Positions 16,896 through 26,777 are shown, counted from the first letter of the stretch. The stretch: DNA of 57,206 nucleotides from Bacteroidales bacterium (GCA_017560825.1 JAFZED010000046.1:1-57206); one strand, 5' to 3'. Numbers and translations: made by a program. The notes: generated by a model not told the origin, from the letters alone.

Positions 16896-19800
16896 TTAGT
16901 TGAATGAAATGTCAAGACCGAGTGAAACCACTCTTGAGATAGGATAGGCTGCAAAACCGTAGCCTGAAAGCTCAGGATCCCAGAGCTTGAAATCAGAAAT
17001 GGTAAAGAGGTTGGTTCCTCTGAAGAAAAGGCGGAGGTTGTTCACCGGTCTTTCCTTACCCGTTCCCTTTCTGAGGAAGGTGTAGCCCATTTCAAAATTC
17101 TTCAGACGCATAAAGGATCCGTCCTTGAGCCACCAGCTTGAAGACTGGCTGTTGTTTTCGTTCACTCCGAGCGAAAGTCTTGGCCAGAAGACATCCTGAG
17201 AAGGATTTTCAGGAGTCCAGCGGTCATCGGCATTGGCAAGGATGTTTGCAACAGCACCGGAGCCGGCACCAGGAATATAGTACTGATTCCTTGCGTCATC
17301 ATAGTCACCTCCGACCACAAAATCGGTCAAAGCGACGCCCTGGAAGAGGGCACTGATGTCAAAGCCCTTGTGACGGAATGAGAATCCGAATCCATAAACG
17401 ATCTCCGGCACAGAAGAGCCGCCGATTGCGGTCACGTCCTCGTCGTTGATCTTTCCGTCATTTGTAAGGTCCGCATACTTGATGTCTCCAGGTCTTACCT
17501 TACCCCACGAAGGAAGAGGAAGACCAGGCTTCAATGTACCTGAAACCGGATCGAGGAAGTCGTCATCAGTGTAAAGTCCGAGGGACTGGAGTCCGTAATT
17601 CTGATTGATGCTGTTGCCTGTGCGGGCACGTGTAGTGCCGACTATACCGGCAGCCTCATCATATTCAAGAATCGTATTGTGAGCATAGGTGAAGTTTGCC
17701 ATAACCGAGAGGTAGGTGTCACGCGAGAATGCCTTGTTGAAGGTCATCGAAGCGTCCACTCCCCTGTTGAACACCTTTCCATAGTTGGCGTATGGAGCAT
17801 TCTGGAAGCCTGAAGTTTCAGGGAATATCTTCCTCTGCATAAAGATGTCCTTACGAAGTTCGGTAAAGTAGTCCACGGTGAGGCTGAAGGCATCGAAGAG
17901 GCCGAGGTCAAAACCGATGTTCGACTTTGTCGCTGTCTCCCAAGTAAGATCAGGGACTCCGAACTGGTCCTCCGCCACTCCCGGATAAGACACACTGTTA
18001 TTGTCTCCGAAGCTATGTCCGCCAGCGTTACCGTTGATGGTAGTCAGATAACCAAAGCGGCGGCCGCCCGAAATCTGGTCATTACCGGCGATACCCATAG
18101 ATCCGCGGACGCGGAGCTGATTCACTATATGCTTATAATCCTCCATCCAAGGCTCGTTGGAAACCATCCATCCGATCGCTCCTGAAGGGAAGAAACCGTA
18201 ACGGTACTTCTTCGCGAAGTTCTCGGAACCGTTGTAACCGAAATTGAACTCGGCGAAATAGCGGCTGTCGTAGTCATAGGCCACACGGCCGGCAAGACCG
18301 GCGTGACGGTAAGGGAATGAATATATGGCAGATGAAGCGTTCTGATCCACGTAGCTGCGCATATTCCAGAGAAGGAGCGCATCGACGCTGTGTTTTCCAA
18401 AGGTACGGTTATATGACACCGGCGCCTCGAAATAGGTGCTTCGGCTTCCGCCGAATGACTTCGAGAAACCAAGGAACTCGTCTCCTGTCGAGACGATCTC
18501 CATAATCAGATCGCCGTTCTCATCACGACCTGTCGCATAGTAATAGGTCGGTCTTCTTGTACGCTCCGACCAGTAGTCCTGGAACACGTCGAACGAGAAG
18601 GTAACCTTTGCGTGAAGTCCCTGAAGAGGCTCCCACAACATTCCGAAGTCCTGGTCGATAGTCGCAACGCTCTGAAGCTGAGACTTATAATTATCCTTAT
18701 AACCTGTCTGAGTCGCCATCACATAAGGGTTGGCGCGGTTGGACTGGATAGGGAACCTGCCGTTTGAATACACCGCAGGGTGCACGATAGGCGGAATCTC
18801 AAGAGCATATTGAAGAATGCTGCTGACATTTGAGCCAGGAGCGTGACGGTCCTGCATATAACCTCCAAGGCTGAAGGTGAAGAGGGTCGACTTTGTCAGG
18901 TTCAGGTCGATGTTGCTTCGCACGTTGTACTTGGTAAGCTTGAGCTCTGAGTCAAAGGCTGCTGTCGGGTCTGTCGCTATGATTCCGGATTCGTTATATA
19001 CACCGAGAATGAAACGGTAGCGAAGAAGTTCTGTACCGCCGCTTACGTCCGCACTGATGTGCGAATTCGTTGCGAAATCGTTGGTCACAAGATCCAGCCA
19101 GTCTGTCGAAGGATAAAGATCCGGGTCTTCTCCGCTACGGGTCTTGTCGATCTGTGTCTGCGAGTACGGAGCAGACATTCCTGAGAGTGCTGCAGCCGCA
19201 TTGACCACTTCCATATGCTTGGCACCGTCAACAAAATCTGCAATCTGGAGAGGTGTTGTGACTCCATAATCGGCCTTGATGTTGACCTTTGCCTTTCCGA
19301 CAGAACCTCTTTTGGTCTTGACTACAATGGCTCCATTAGCTCCTCGCACACCGTAAATTGCTGTTGCAGAGGCATCTTTCAGAACCGAGAAAGACTCGAT
19401 CTCCTCAGGAGAAAGCTGGTCAAGCGAGCGCTCAACTCCATCCACAATCACCAGCGGGTTTGAGCTTGCTCCAAAGGTGTTGATACCACGGATCCAGAAG
19501 TCTGACGCGTCGTAGCCGGGCTCACCTGAACGCTGCACTCCGATCACACCGGCAATCTGTCCTGCCAAAGCGTTGGAAAGATTGGCTGTCTGGTTTGTAG
19601 CAAGGGTTTCGGGAGCGATGGATGCAATGGCACCGATGACACTCTCCTTCTTCTGCGTACCGAATCCGACAAGCACCGCCTCCTCGAGAACGGTGTCGGT
19701 CTTCATTCTGATAAGCAGTTCCGTGCGTCCTTCCAGAGCAATCTTCTCATCCTGATAGCCGATTCCGGTCACCGTGAGCACGTCGTCAGAGGGAACTGTA

Positions 19801-20009
19801 ATGGAGAAGAGTCCGGCATCGTTGGTGATGGTTCCGTTGGAACCGTCAGATGAAATGACGGCGATACCGATGATCGGCACGCCGGCTTCATCCACAATCT
19901 TACCCGACACCTTCACGTCTTTCGGGCCTTCGGCCGCTGCTGCAGCCAAAGAACCCGCAAGAGTAAATATCGCAACTGCCAAGGCAGTGAGATAGTTTCT
20001 AAGATTCAT
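16896..20009 (-). CDS. SusC/RagA-family TonB-dependent outer-membrane transporter
   Basis: A 1037-residue outer-membrane channel that imports oligosaccharides using TonB energy. The signal peptide (LTALAVAIFTLAGSLAAAA) is followed by a carboxypeptidase-D-like regulatory domain (GKIVDEAGVPIIGI to about residue 100), then the plug with VLVGFGTQKKESVIGAI and the SusC-type signature VLKDASATAIYGVRGANGAI, and a 22-strand barrel ending in aromatic SLGLDISFN. The ATG at 20009 was chosen because it directly opens the signal peptide; the longer frame overlaps the upstream gene. It is preceded by the GH65 gene by four bases and followed by susD, so one transcript is likely. Confidence 0.96.
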   Translation of the reverse strand: MNLRNYLTALAVAIFTLAGSLAAAAAEGPKDVKVSGKIVDEAGVPIIGIAVISSDGSNGTITNDAGLFSITVPSDDVLTVTGIGYQDEKIALEGRTELLIRMKTDTVLEEAVLVGFGTQKKESVIGAIASIAPETLATNQTANLSNALAGQIAGVIGVQRSGEPGYDASDFWIRGINTFGASSNPLVIVDGVERSLDQLSPEEIESFSVLKDASATAIYGVRGANGAIVVKTKRGSVGKAKVNIKADYGVTTPLQIADFVDGAKHMEVVNAAAALSGMSAPYSQTQIDKTRSGEDPDLYPSTDWLDLVTNDFATNSHISADVSGGTELLRYRFILGVYNESGIIATDPTAAFDSELKLTKYNVRSNIDLNLTKSTLFTFSLGGYMQDRHAPGSNVSSILQYALEIPPIVHPAVYSNGRFPIQSNRANPYVMATQTGYKDNYKSQLQSVATIDQDFGMLWEPLQGLHAKVTFSFDVFQDYWSERTRRPTYYYATGRDENGDLIMEIVSTGDEFLGFSKSFGGSRSTYFEAPVSYNRTFGKHSVDALLLWNMRSYVDQNASSAIYSFPYRHAGLAGRVAYDYDSRYFAEFNFGYNGSENFAKKYRYGFFPSGAIGWMVSNEPWMEDYKHIVNQLRVRGSMGIAGNDQISGGRRFGYLTTINGNAGGHSFGDNNSVSYPGVAEDQFGVPDLTWETATKSNIGFDLGLFDAFSLTVDYFTELRKDIFMQRKIFPETSGFQNAPYANYGKVFNRGVDASMTFNKAFSRDTYLSVMANFTYAHNTILEYDEAAGIVGTTRARTGNSINQNYGLQSLGLYTDDDFLDPVSGTLKPGLPLPSWGKVRPGDIKYADLTNDGKINDEDVTAIGGSSVPEIVYGFGFSFRHKGFDISALFQGVALTDFVVGGDYDDARNQYYIPGAGSGAVANILANADDRWTPENPSQDVFWPRLSLGVNENNSQSSSWWLKDGSFMRLKNFEMGYTFLRKGTGKERPVNNLRLFFRGTNLFTISDFKLWDPELSGYGFAAYPISRVVSLGLDISFN

Positions 20010-20013
20010 AAGT

Positions 20014-22032
20014 TTATTTATTAGGATTATATTCAGGATTTTCCACTTTGAAATCCTGCTTCTCTGGTCCCACACCTGTGACAGTCAGGGACTTCCAATG
20101 AGATGGCAGCTTGGTCGGAAGCTGAACTATGCCATCCTCAGTGATCTCCACTCCTGCAAAGCCGAAGATTACACTCTGAAGAATACCTCCCAAGCCTGTC
20201 GCGAACGACACCCTGCTGTTGTTTGCATTTTCCGAGAGGACTCCGAAAGGAGGTCTCAACTTGTCTGTATAGCTCTTCTTGAACACCTTGAAAGCCATAT
20301 CAGGGTCACCAAGACGGGCATACAGCACCGCTATGATGGCGTTGCTCATTGCAGGACCGTTAGGGTCGATTCTGTCAAAATAGTACTCTATGTCACGGAG
20401 AATGTGGTCGCGGTCTGTGATGACTCCAAGCGGATATGCAAGCATATTCACATCGGTCTGCTTGATGAGCTGACCGTTGTAGCCTGTATATTCCATTGTC
20501 ACTCCCTCTGCATTATATGTGAAGACAAGGTTGTCCGCAACCTCCTTCCACATCGGGTCGACCTTCTTGCCAAGCACCTCGGCAGCTGCGGCTACGTCCT
20601 GAAGGACGCGCTTCGCCGCACCGTTGGTGAAGGCATTGTCATCCACATTTTCCGCATATTCATCAGCACCTACGACATTGATTATCGAGTAGCTTCCGTC
20701 CTGGTTCTTCTGCACGCGGCTCACCCAGAATTCAGCCACTGCCTTGAGCACAGGCCAGGCTGTTTCCTCAAGCCATTCCTTGTCGCCTGTCACGCAGTAG
20801 TACTGCCACATCGCGATACCCACATCGGCTGTGATATGGTGCTCGTAGGTACCTGTGAGCGCCCACACCGGAGTGCATTCCTCACCCGAAGTGTCAGCCT
20901 CCCAAGGGTACTGCGCTCCCCTGTAACCGTGATTCTGAGCATTCTGCATAGCCTGAGGCAGGCAGCCTGCACGATAATCCATCAGCGAACGTCCCGCCGC
21001 AGGATTCATCACAAGAATCGGTGGGTACATCCAAAGTTCTGTGTCCCAGAAGTAGTGGCCGTTGTAGCCCTCACTTGAAGAAAGACCCATAGGAGCAATG
21101 CCTACAGGACAATTGTCACGAGTGATGGAGTACAGCTGGTACAATGCGTGGCGGATGTCAAGCTGCGATTCAGGATCACCCTCGATGATAACGTCGCCCT
21201 GCCAGAGTTCTTCCCACGCTGCACGATGCTTGTCAAGGAGGTAATCGATACTTGACTTATATGCGAACGTCGCAAAACGCTTAGACTCGTTCACCGGATC
21301 CTTGAAATCCTGTGTAGAGCACACTGCTCCCACAAGGGCAAAGCGATAGGTCTGTCCCTTCTTCAACTTTGCGGAGAACCACATACCGTCGCGGCCTTCA
21401 GCCTCGATACGTCTGACCTCCGGTTCCTCCCCATCAAACATAAACATAGAAGACGAACTCACCCTGTGCATCTTGGTTCGGGTCGCAGCATTGAGCTGGT
21501 ACACCAGCTGAGCTCCTTCTCCGAAACTTGACTGCACATCGCTCATCTCTTCCGGAATGCCGTAGATGTTCTCAACCTTGAGTGTGAGGTCCTTATGAGG
21601 AACAACCTCAACTATGGACATTGCGTTATAAGGCAGGTGTCTGAGTGCGAGCACCGTGTACTTGAATGAAGCCTTGCCTTTCAGCTCCACATTAGTAGTA
21701 AGCTGGGCCTTGCGGATGTCGAAGACCTGATTCCATCCACTTAAATCCTTATCCGAGACCTTCTTTCCGTCAACTGTAAGTTCCATATTCAGGAACACCG
21801 GGCCACGGGCCACACGACTGACGCCGTTATATCCCTCCTTATCAAAAACTCCCGCAAGTACGATCTCTCGTGCAGAGAAAGGCACATCGTCAGTCACCAC
21901 ACCGATGCGGCCGTTTGCCATAGTCGCACCGTTGTAGTCCTTACGTGAGGTTGCCTCCATAATCCAACCTTCCTGGGCCGTTGCAGAAAGTGCAAGACCC
22001 AGGAAAGTCATAATCAACATCAATCTCTTCAT
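20014..22032 (-). CDS. Glycoside hydrolase family 65 enzyme, exported
   Basis: A 672-residue (alpha/alpha)6-barrel enzyme with a signal peptide (1-19, cut after ATA), so it works in the periplasm or on the surface. GH65 contains inverting phosphorylases and hydrolases of alpha-glucosides such as trehalose, maltose and kojibiose. The substrate-site block EGYNGHYFWDTELWMYPPIL (about 321-340) is diagnostic. VGADEYAENVDDNAFTNG contains the likely general acid Glu458. Phosphorylases have a serine-rich phosphate loop at the position where this protein reads GVLSENANNSR with Glu601, which suits a hydrolase with a second catalytic carboxylate, as in Bacteroidota GH65 alpha-glucosidases. The hydrolase call is inference. 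Third gene of the operon, nine bases from the SusE/F-like gene. Confidence 0.9.
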   Translation of the reverse strand: MKRLMLIMTFLGLALSATAQEGWIMEATSRKDYNGATMANGRIGVVTDDVPFSAREIVLAGVFDKEGYNGVSRVARGPVFLNMELTVDGKKVSDKDLSGWNQVFDIRKAQLTTNVELKGKASFKYTVLALRHLPYNAMSIVEVVPHKDLTLKVENIYGIPEEMSDVQSSFGEGAQLVYQLNAATRTKMHRVSSSSMFMFDGEEPEVRRIEAEGRDGMWFSAKLKKGQTYRFALVGAVCSTQDFKDPVNESKRFATFAYKSSIDYLLDKHRAAWEELWQGDVIIEGDPESQLDIRHALYQLYSITRDNCPVGIAPMGLSSSEGYNGHYFWDTELWMYPPILVMNPAAGRSLMDYRAGCLPQAMQNAQNHGYRGAQYPWEADTSGEECTPVWALTGTYEHHITADVGIAMWQYYCVTGDKEWLEETAWPVLKAVAEFWVSRVQKNQDGSYSIINVVGADEYAENVDDNAFTNGAAKRVLQDVAAAAEVLGKKVDPMWKEVADNLVFTYNAEGVTMEYTGYNGQLIKQTDVNMLAYPLGVITDRDHILRDIEYYFDRIDPNGPAMSNAIIAVLYARLGDPDMAFKVFKKSYTDKLRPPFGVLSENANNSRVSFATGLGGILQSVIFGFAGVEITEDGIVQLPTKLPSHWKSLTVTGVGPEKQDFKVENPEYNPNK

Positions 22033-22040
22033 AGAAGAAT

Positions 22041-23435
22041 CTACATAACGTTCTGGTCAGTGATATCCTCGACAGTGGCCTTGATTCCGAGAGGATCAGT
22101 CACATCAAAAGTGAAGCGAAGCACTACACCTGTTGAAGGGTACTCGAACTTGTTAGGGTCTGTGAGGCCCTGTCCCTGCTGGATGTTTCCGTCTGAACCT
22201 GCTGTGCTGATGAGGTAGCAGTTCTCGAATGTACTGTTTGCAGTGTCATAGTTTGCACTGTAGATGTCACCCCAGTTGAGCTTTGTCTGGAAGAACTTCA
22301 ATGAAGCGTAGTTGTACACACGAAGGGTGATCTGGTACTTGTAGTCATCGATCTTGGCCATACAGTAGCCGTCGAATGTCTCCCAATCAGAGAACAATCT
22401 TCCATCGCGCACGGCACGTTTGTCAGGCTTTCCGAAATTGTAGTTTCCAAGACACCAGATAGCCTCATTTGAAGTGATGTTGCCCATCTCATCCCAAGTG
22501 AAGGTACCGAGGTCGCCTGTAGTTGCAGAAAGTCTTTCGATTCTGAGTGAACCCCAGTCAGCCTGGTTTGTAAGTCTGTAAAGGCCACCCTCCGCACGGA
22601 ATGTGTAAGTGCCGTCACCGTTGTTGTCGAAGAAGTCGATGTCAACCCAGAGGTTTCCAAGACCTGCGAAACTTACAACCTGTCCTTTCTTGAACTCAAC
22701 ATCCGCTGTACCCGGATATGCAGGATCTGTAGTCTCAGGAACCTCAACCCACATAGCCTCAAGAGGGTACTTGACCTGGAATGACTTCACGTCGAAAGTA
22801 ATGGTACCTTCGAGGATTTCAGACTCATAGTTGTAAAGCGCAACAGCAGTTGTGTTGCCGAACTCGATGTTGTCTACATTGCTGCCACCGAAGCTGTACA
22901 CAGAACCGTCTGCGGTCTTTGCCTCGAAATAACCTGAAAGCGCTGCAGGAAGCTTTCCTACATAGGACCAGGTGTAAGCCTCAAGTGGAGAAGCTGCATC
23001 TGATGATGAAAGTGCAAATCTGTCAGAACCTGCCACAAAGTCCACAGAAGTGAATGTCGGATGAGCAAGTGCAATCTTGAGAGTCTTCTCGGCACGGTCT
23101 GTACCTGCGCCCATAGCCATAACCATTACGTCATACTGACCATCCTCGATGTTCTTCTGATACGGAATGTCAAGGCTTCCGGCGAAAACGCCTTCCTGTG
23201 CCTCTCTTACAGTTGCCGACGCAAACTGCTTTCCATCCTTCACGATGGCTACAGTCACGTTCTGTGCAACTTCTGATGTTACTGTAAAGTCCACCTTGTC
23301 ACCAAACTCGGCAGACTCCGCAATTGTGTAAGCGGCGATTTCCAAAGACTTAACTTCCTCTACAGGCTCCTGGCAGGAAACCACTGAAAGAAGGGCAGCT
23401 GATGCCGCAAAAATAAACGAATGTATTTTTCTCAT
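22041..23435 (-). CDS. SusE/SusF-like outer-membrane glycan-binding lipoprotein
   Basis: A 464-residue lipoprotein with lipobox LSVVSC (Cys21). The mature protein is all-beta with several immunoglobulin-like segments, the last about 230 residues resembling the carbohydrate-binding modules of SusE-type proteins (for example NLWVDIDFFDNNGDGTYTFR and the C-terminal GVVLRFTFDVTDPLGIKATV). The fold assignment rests on composition and on its place between the GH3 and GH65 genes of a SusCD locus. Such proteins retain glycan at the surface and tune the size of the imported oligosaccharide. The ligand is unknown and the sequence is too divergent for a closer call. Confidence 0.75.
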   Translation of the reverse strand: MRKIHSFIFAASAALLSVVSCQEPVEEVKSLEIAAYTIAESAEFGDKVDFTVTSEVAQNVTVAIVKDGKQFASATVREAQEGVFAGSLDIPYQKNIEDGQYDVMVMAMGAGTDRAEKTLKIALAHPTFTSVDFVAGSDRFALSSSDAASPLEAYTWSYVGKLPAALSGYFEAKTADGSVYSFGGSNVDNIEFGNTTAVALYNYESEILEGTITFDVKSFQVKYPLEAMWVEVPETTDPAYPGTADVEFKKGQVVSFAGLGNLWVDIDFFDNNGDGTYTFRAEGGLYRLTNQADWGSLRIERLSATTGDLGTFTWDEMGNITSNEAIWCLGNYNFGKPDKRAVRDGRLFSDWETFDGYCMAKIDDYKYQITLRVYNYASLKFFQTKLNWGDIYSANYDTANSTFENCYLISTAGSDGNIQQGQGLTDPNKFEYPSTGVVLRFTFDVTDPLGIKATVEDITDQNVM

Positions 23436-23456
23436 TGTGTATATGTTTATTTGGAT

Positions 23457-25670
23457 TTATTTCACTACGAAGTTTACAGGCTCACCTGATACAGAGTCAC
23501 CAGCTACCCAGAGACGGAAGTCACCTGGCTCGACAACGTACTCCATATCGATGTTCCAGAATGCGAGTTCCTCTACAGGAAGCTCGAATGTGACTGTCTT
23601 GGTCTCACCTGCCGCAAGCTCCACGCGAGCGAATCTCTTGAGTTCCTTGACAGGACGCACAACAGAGCCCACACAGTCCTGGACATAAAGCTGGGCGATC
23701 TCTGTACCGGCAACCTTGCCTGTGTTCTTGAGGTCGAAGCTTACACGGATCACATCACTCTCAGAAAGCTCTGCCTTCTCAAGCACCGGTGCACCATACT
23801 CGAAAGTTGTGTAGCTGAGACCATAACCGAATGGGAAGAGCGGGCCGTAGCCTGAGTCGAGGTAGTACGAAGTACAGCCGAGCGAAGTCTGGCCAGCTGC
23901 GATAGGAATGTCGTCGATAAGAGTCTCAGAACCGTTGTTTGGACGGCCGGTGTTGTTGTGGTTGTAATAGAAAGGAGCCTGTCCTGCTTCACGGAGGAAG
24001 GTCATAGGAGTCTTTCCTGAAGGGACAGCCTTACCCTTGATAAGGTCAGCAAGTGCAGGACCACCCATTGTTCCCGGATGGAAAGAGTAAAGCATAGCAT
24101 CGCAGTTTGCAAGGTCACGCTCGATAGTAAGAGGACGGCCTGCAATCACAACTACAACAACTGGCTTTCCTGTCTTCTTTGCCTCGGCGATGAGTTCGCT
24201 CTGAGCTCCCTGGAGGTTGAGGTTAGAGAGTGAGTGAGCCTCACCTGAGAGAATAGCCTCCTCACCTACGCACACTACCACAGCGTCGGCATTGGCAGCT
24301 GCAGAACGCACCTTAGAGAACTGTGCAGTACTCTTGTCACGGCTGTACTCAAGACCTGGAACCCAGATTACATTGTACTCTTCTCTGAGTGCTGTAAGAG
24401 GAGTCACTGTGTGCTCCTTCTGGCCATCGAAAGACCAGGTGCCCATCTGCTCGTATGGAGCATCTGCAAGAGGACCTGTCACGAGGATAGTCTTTGCCTT
24501 GTCCAAAGGAAGGACATTGTTGTTGTTCTGAAGAAGGATAGCAGACTGTACGGCAGCCTCTTTTGCTGCTGCAAGATGCTCTGGAGCATAGTCAACCTGC
24601 GCCGAGAGAGTCTCGTCAGCATATGGGTTCTCAAAGAGACCGAGTTCGAACTTGAGCTTGAGGATGTTGCGGACAGCACGGTCGATCTCCTTCTCCGAAA
24701 CCTTGCCCTCCTTTACGAGAGCCTCGGCATACTCGATGAAGCCATATGACATCATATCCATATCCACACCGGCGTTGATAGCCTGCTCCGCTGTGTGCTT
24801 GAGGTCACGTGAGAATCCGTGAGCGATCATCTCGCCTGCAGAATTCCAGTCGGTAACAACCATACCGTCCCAACCCCACTCGTCACGGAGGACATCCTTG
24901 AGGAGCCACTTGTTACCTGTAGAAGGGATACCGTCGATTTCGTTGAAAGAAGTCATAAGGGTAGCGGCACCAGCCTCTGCAGTAGCCTTGAATGCAGGGA
25001 AATAAGTATTGCGGAGCGAGCGCTCAGAAATCATTGTGCTGTTGTAGTCACGTCCACCTTCTGCGGCACCGTAACCTACAAAGTGCTTGATGCAGGCAGC
25101 AAGTGCTGTAGGATCGCTCAGGTCATCTCCCTGATAACCCTTTACCATTGCGACTCCCATCTGGACATCGAGATAAGGGTCCTCACCCGAGCCCTCTGCC
25201 ACACGGCCCCAACGTGGGTCACGGGCAACATCAAGCATTGGAGAGAATGTCCATCTGATACCGGCAGCAGTTGCCTCTACAGCTGAAATACGCGCACCCT
25301 TCTCCACGAGCTCAGGGTTGAATGTAGCAGCCTGGCCGAGTGGAATAGGGAACATAGTGTGAAAACCGTGGATCACGTCACGCGACGCAATGATAGGAAT
25401 ACCAAGACGGCTTTCCTCTACAGCCGCACGCTGAACAGCATTGATTTCCTTTGTGTCTGCACAGTTGAGGATAGATCCTACCTCTCCCTTGGCAGCAGCC
25501 TCTGCAACCCAGGCACCGCCTGAGACCTGGTTCATCTGACCGATCTTCTCACGGAGGGTCATCTGGCTGAGAAGGTCGTCAACCTTCTTGTCGATTTCGC
25601 TCTTTGGAGAGCAGGAAGCAACAAGCAGAAGCGCCGCTGCTGAAATAAGTGTTGAAATTTTCTTGGTCAT
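23457..25670 (-). CDS. Glycoside hydrolase family 3 lipoprotein, beta-glucosidase type
   Basis: A 737-residue exported enzyme with lipobox LLLVASC (Cys20), so it is membrane-anchored. The GH3 N-terminal barrel contains the Lys-His pair in AACIKHFVGYGA, GRDYNS, and the nucleophile Asp274 in GMVVTDWNS. The alpha/beta sandwich domain follows (with VGEEAILSGEAHS), and the C-terminal fibronectin-III-like domain ends in ELAFWNIDMEYVVEPG. This is the BglX-like arrangement of retaining beta-glucosidases. The ATG at 25670 is taken as the start because it opens the signal peptide. It is the first gene of the five-gene PUL, and no TAnnTTTG box is present in the 74 bases before it. Confidence 0.93.
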   Translation of the reverse strand: MTKKISTLISAAALLLVASCSPKSEIDKKVDDLLSQMTLREKIGQMNQVSGGAWVAEAAAKGEVGSILNCADTKEINAVQRAAVEESRLGIPIIASRDVIHGFHTMFPIPLGQAATFNPELVEKGARISAVEATAAGIRWTFSPMLDVARDPRWGRVAEGSGEDPYLDVQMGVAMVKGYQGDDLSDPTALAACIKHFVGYGAAEGGRDYNSTMISERSLRNTYFPAFKATAEAGAATLMTSFNEIDGIPSTGNKWLLKDVLRDEWGWDGMVVTDWNSAGEMIAHGFSRDLKHTAEQAINAGVDMDMMSYGFIEYAEALVKEGKVSEKEIDRAVRNILKLKFELGLFENPYADETLSAQVDYAPEHLAAAKEAAVQSAILLQNNNNVLPLDKAKTILVTGPLADAPYEQMGTWSFDGQKEHTVTPLTALREEYNVIWVPGLEYSRDKSTAQFSKVRSAAANADAVVVCVGEEAILSGEAHSLSNLNLQGAQSELIAEAKKTGKPVVVVVIAGRPLTIERDLANCDAMLYSFHPGTMGGPALADLIKGKAVPSGKTPMTFLREAGQAPFYYNHNNTGRPNNGSETLIDDIPIAAGQTSLGCTSYYLDSGYGPLFPFGYGLSYTTFEYGAPVLEKAELSESDVIRVSFDLKNTGKVAGTEIAQLYVQDCVGSVVRPVKELKRFARVELAAGETKTVTFELPVEELAFWNIDMEYVVEPGDFRLWVAGDSVSGEPVNFVVK

Positions 25671-25690
25671 AGTCTTTATATTCAGTAAAA

Positions 25691-25719
25691 GGCGATGTAT
25701 CGGAACACCGAACATCGCC
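25691..25719 (-). terminator. Hairpin between mdh and the PUL
   Basis: GGCGATGT/ACATCGCC with an inner TCGG/CCGA stem (25691-25719). On the minus strand it is followed by TTTTA. It can terminate mdh. Because no promoter box is visible downstream of it, it may also act as an attenuator controlling read-through into the PUL. Confidence 0.6.
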
Positions 25720-25744
25720 ATTATTAAATGCTTAGCAATCTCTA

Positions 25745-26731
25745 TTAGAGGTTAGGATTGATAGTCTTCCACTCTGATACCGGTGGGATGATGCCGAGAG
25801 AGATGATCTCGTCACGCATAACCTGGAGGTGTGCGTAAGAAGCATCGAGAGCAGCGATCTCCTCTGCAGTACCCTCAACCTCACCGAAGTGAACACCTGT
25901 AGCGTCGATTGTTGTAGGCATAGCCATAAGAACGTTCTGATACTTCTCAGTGTTTACATAGCATCCTGCTGGCCAGTGGAACTCAGGACCACCCATAGCA
26001 GCCTGGATCATAAGAACTGACTGGTAAGATGGGCTCTGGAATGAAGAACGTCCACGGAGCTTGATGATGTTTGAACCACCCTGGATAGTAGCGTGCTTGA
26101 TCTCAGCCCACTTGTCCTCAGGAATGTTGTACTCTGCGAGCGGCTTGCCGTCAACAGTGATCTTAGAAGCGAACACTGCCATTGCCTCACCGTGACCACC
26201 GTAAGTACGAGCGTTCTCTACCTTGTACTGAGGAACGCCGAGCTCCTTAGCGATAGCTGACTGCAGACGAGTTGAGTCGAGAGCAGCAAGTGAAGTAAGC
26301 TGGCTTGGCTTGAGACCTGAACGGATGAGAGCTGTAAGAGCTGTTACGTCAGCTGGGTTGAAGATCACAACAACGTGGTTTACATCTGGGCAATACTTTC
26401 TGATGTTGTCACCGAACTCAGCAGCGATCTGGCAGTTACCCTTGAGGAGGTCCTCACGAGTCATACCCTCCTTACGTGGAGCTCCACCTGAAGAGATGAT
26501 GTACTTTGCACCTGTGAAAGCAACCTCAGGATCTGTTGTCCAAGTGATGTTGGCACCCTCGAATGCACAGTGATAAAGTTCCTCTGCAACACCGTTTACG
26601 CCTGGTCCATAAATGTCATAAAGGCAGATGTTTGGAGTAAGGCCGAGCATAAGAGCTGTCTGAGCCATGTTTGATCCGATAGCGCCACCGGCACCTACGA
26701 TCACGAGCTTGTCGTTAGTCAAAAATTCCAT
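25745..26731 (-). CDS. mdh: Malate dehydrogenase
   Basis: A 328-residue NAD-dependent enzyme of the lactate/malate dehydrogenase fold, interconverting malate and oxaloacetate; in anaerobic Bacteroidales this is part of the route to succinate. The nucleotide loop GAGGAIGSNMAQTALM opens the protein. SGGAPRKEGMTREDLLKGN carries the substrate-contacting arginine region, followed by VIFNPADVT and the catalytic His in the block RTYGGHGEAM. The protein matches the Bacteroidota type, somewhat longer than the classical form. It has an exact promoter box upstream and a hairpin after the stop. Confidence 0.95.
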   Translation of the reverse strand: MEFLTNDKLVIVGAGGAIGSNMAQTALMLGLTPNICLYDIYGPGVNGVAEELYHCAFEGANITWTTDPEVAFTGAKYIISSGGAPRKEGMTREDLLKGNCQIAAEFGDNIRKYCPDVNHVVVIFNPADVTALTALIRSGLKPSQLTSLAALDSTRLQSAIAKELGVPQYKVENARTYGGHGEAMAVFASKITVDGKPLAEYNIPEDKWAEIKHATIQGGSNIIKLRGRSSFQSPSYQSVLMIQAAMGGPEFHWPAGCYVNTEKYQNVLMAMPTTIDATGVHFGEVEGTAEEIAALDASYAHLQVMRDEIISLGIIPPVSEWKTINPNL

Positions 26732-26769
26732 AATTTTTCTATAATGTTAGCGTTGTTTTCAAATCTTGG

Positions 26770-26777
26770 CAAAGATA
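26770..26777 (-). promoter_or_regulatory. -7 box for mdh
   Basis: The minus strand reads TATCTTTG, an exact TAnnTTTG match, 39 bases upstream of the mdh ATG. Confidence 0.65.

Noticed and set aside
14879..25670. The PUL beside tRNA-Pro as an island integrated at a tRNA gene
   Set aside because: The tRNA 3' end points away from the PUL, I see no integrase gene and did not find a duplicated tRNA 3' end at the far border near mdh. A terminator and a promoter separate the two cleanly.
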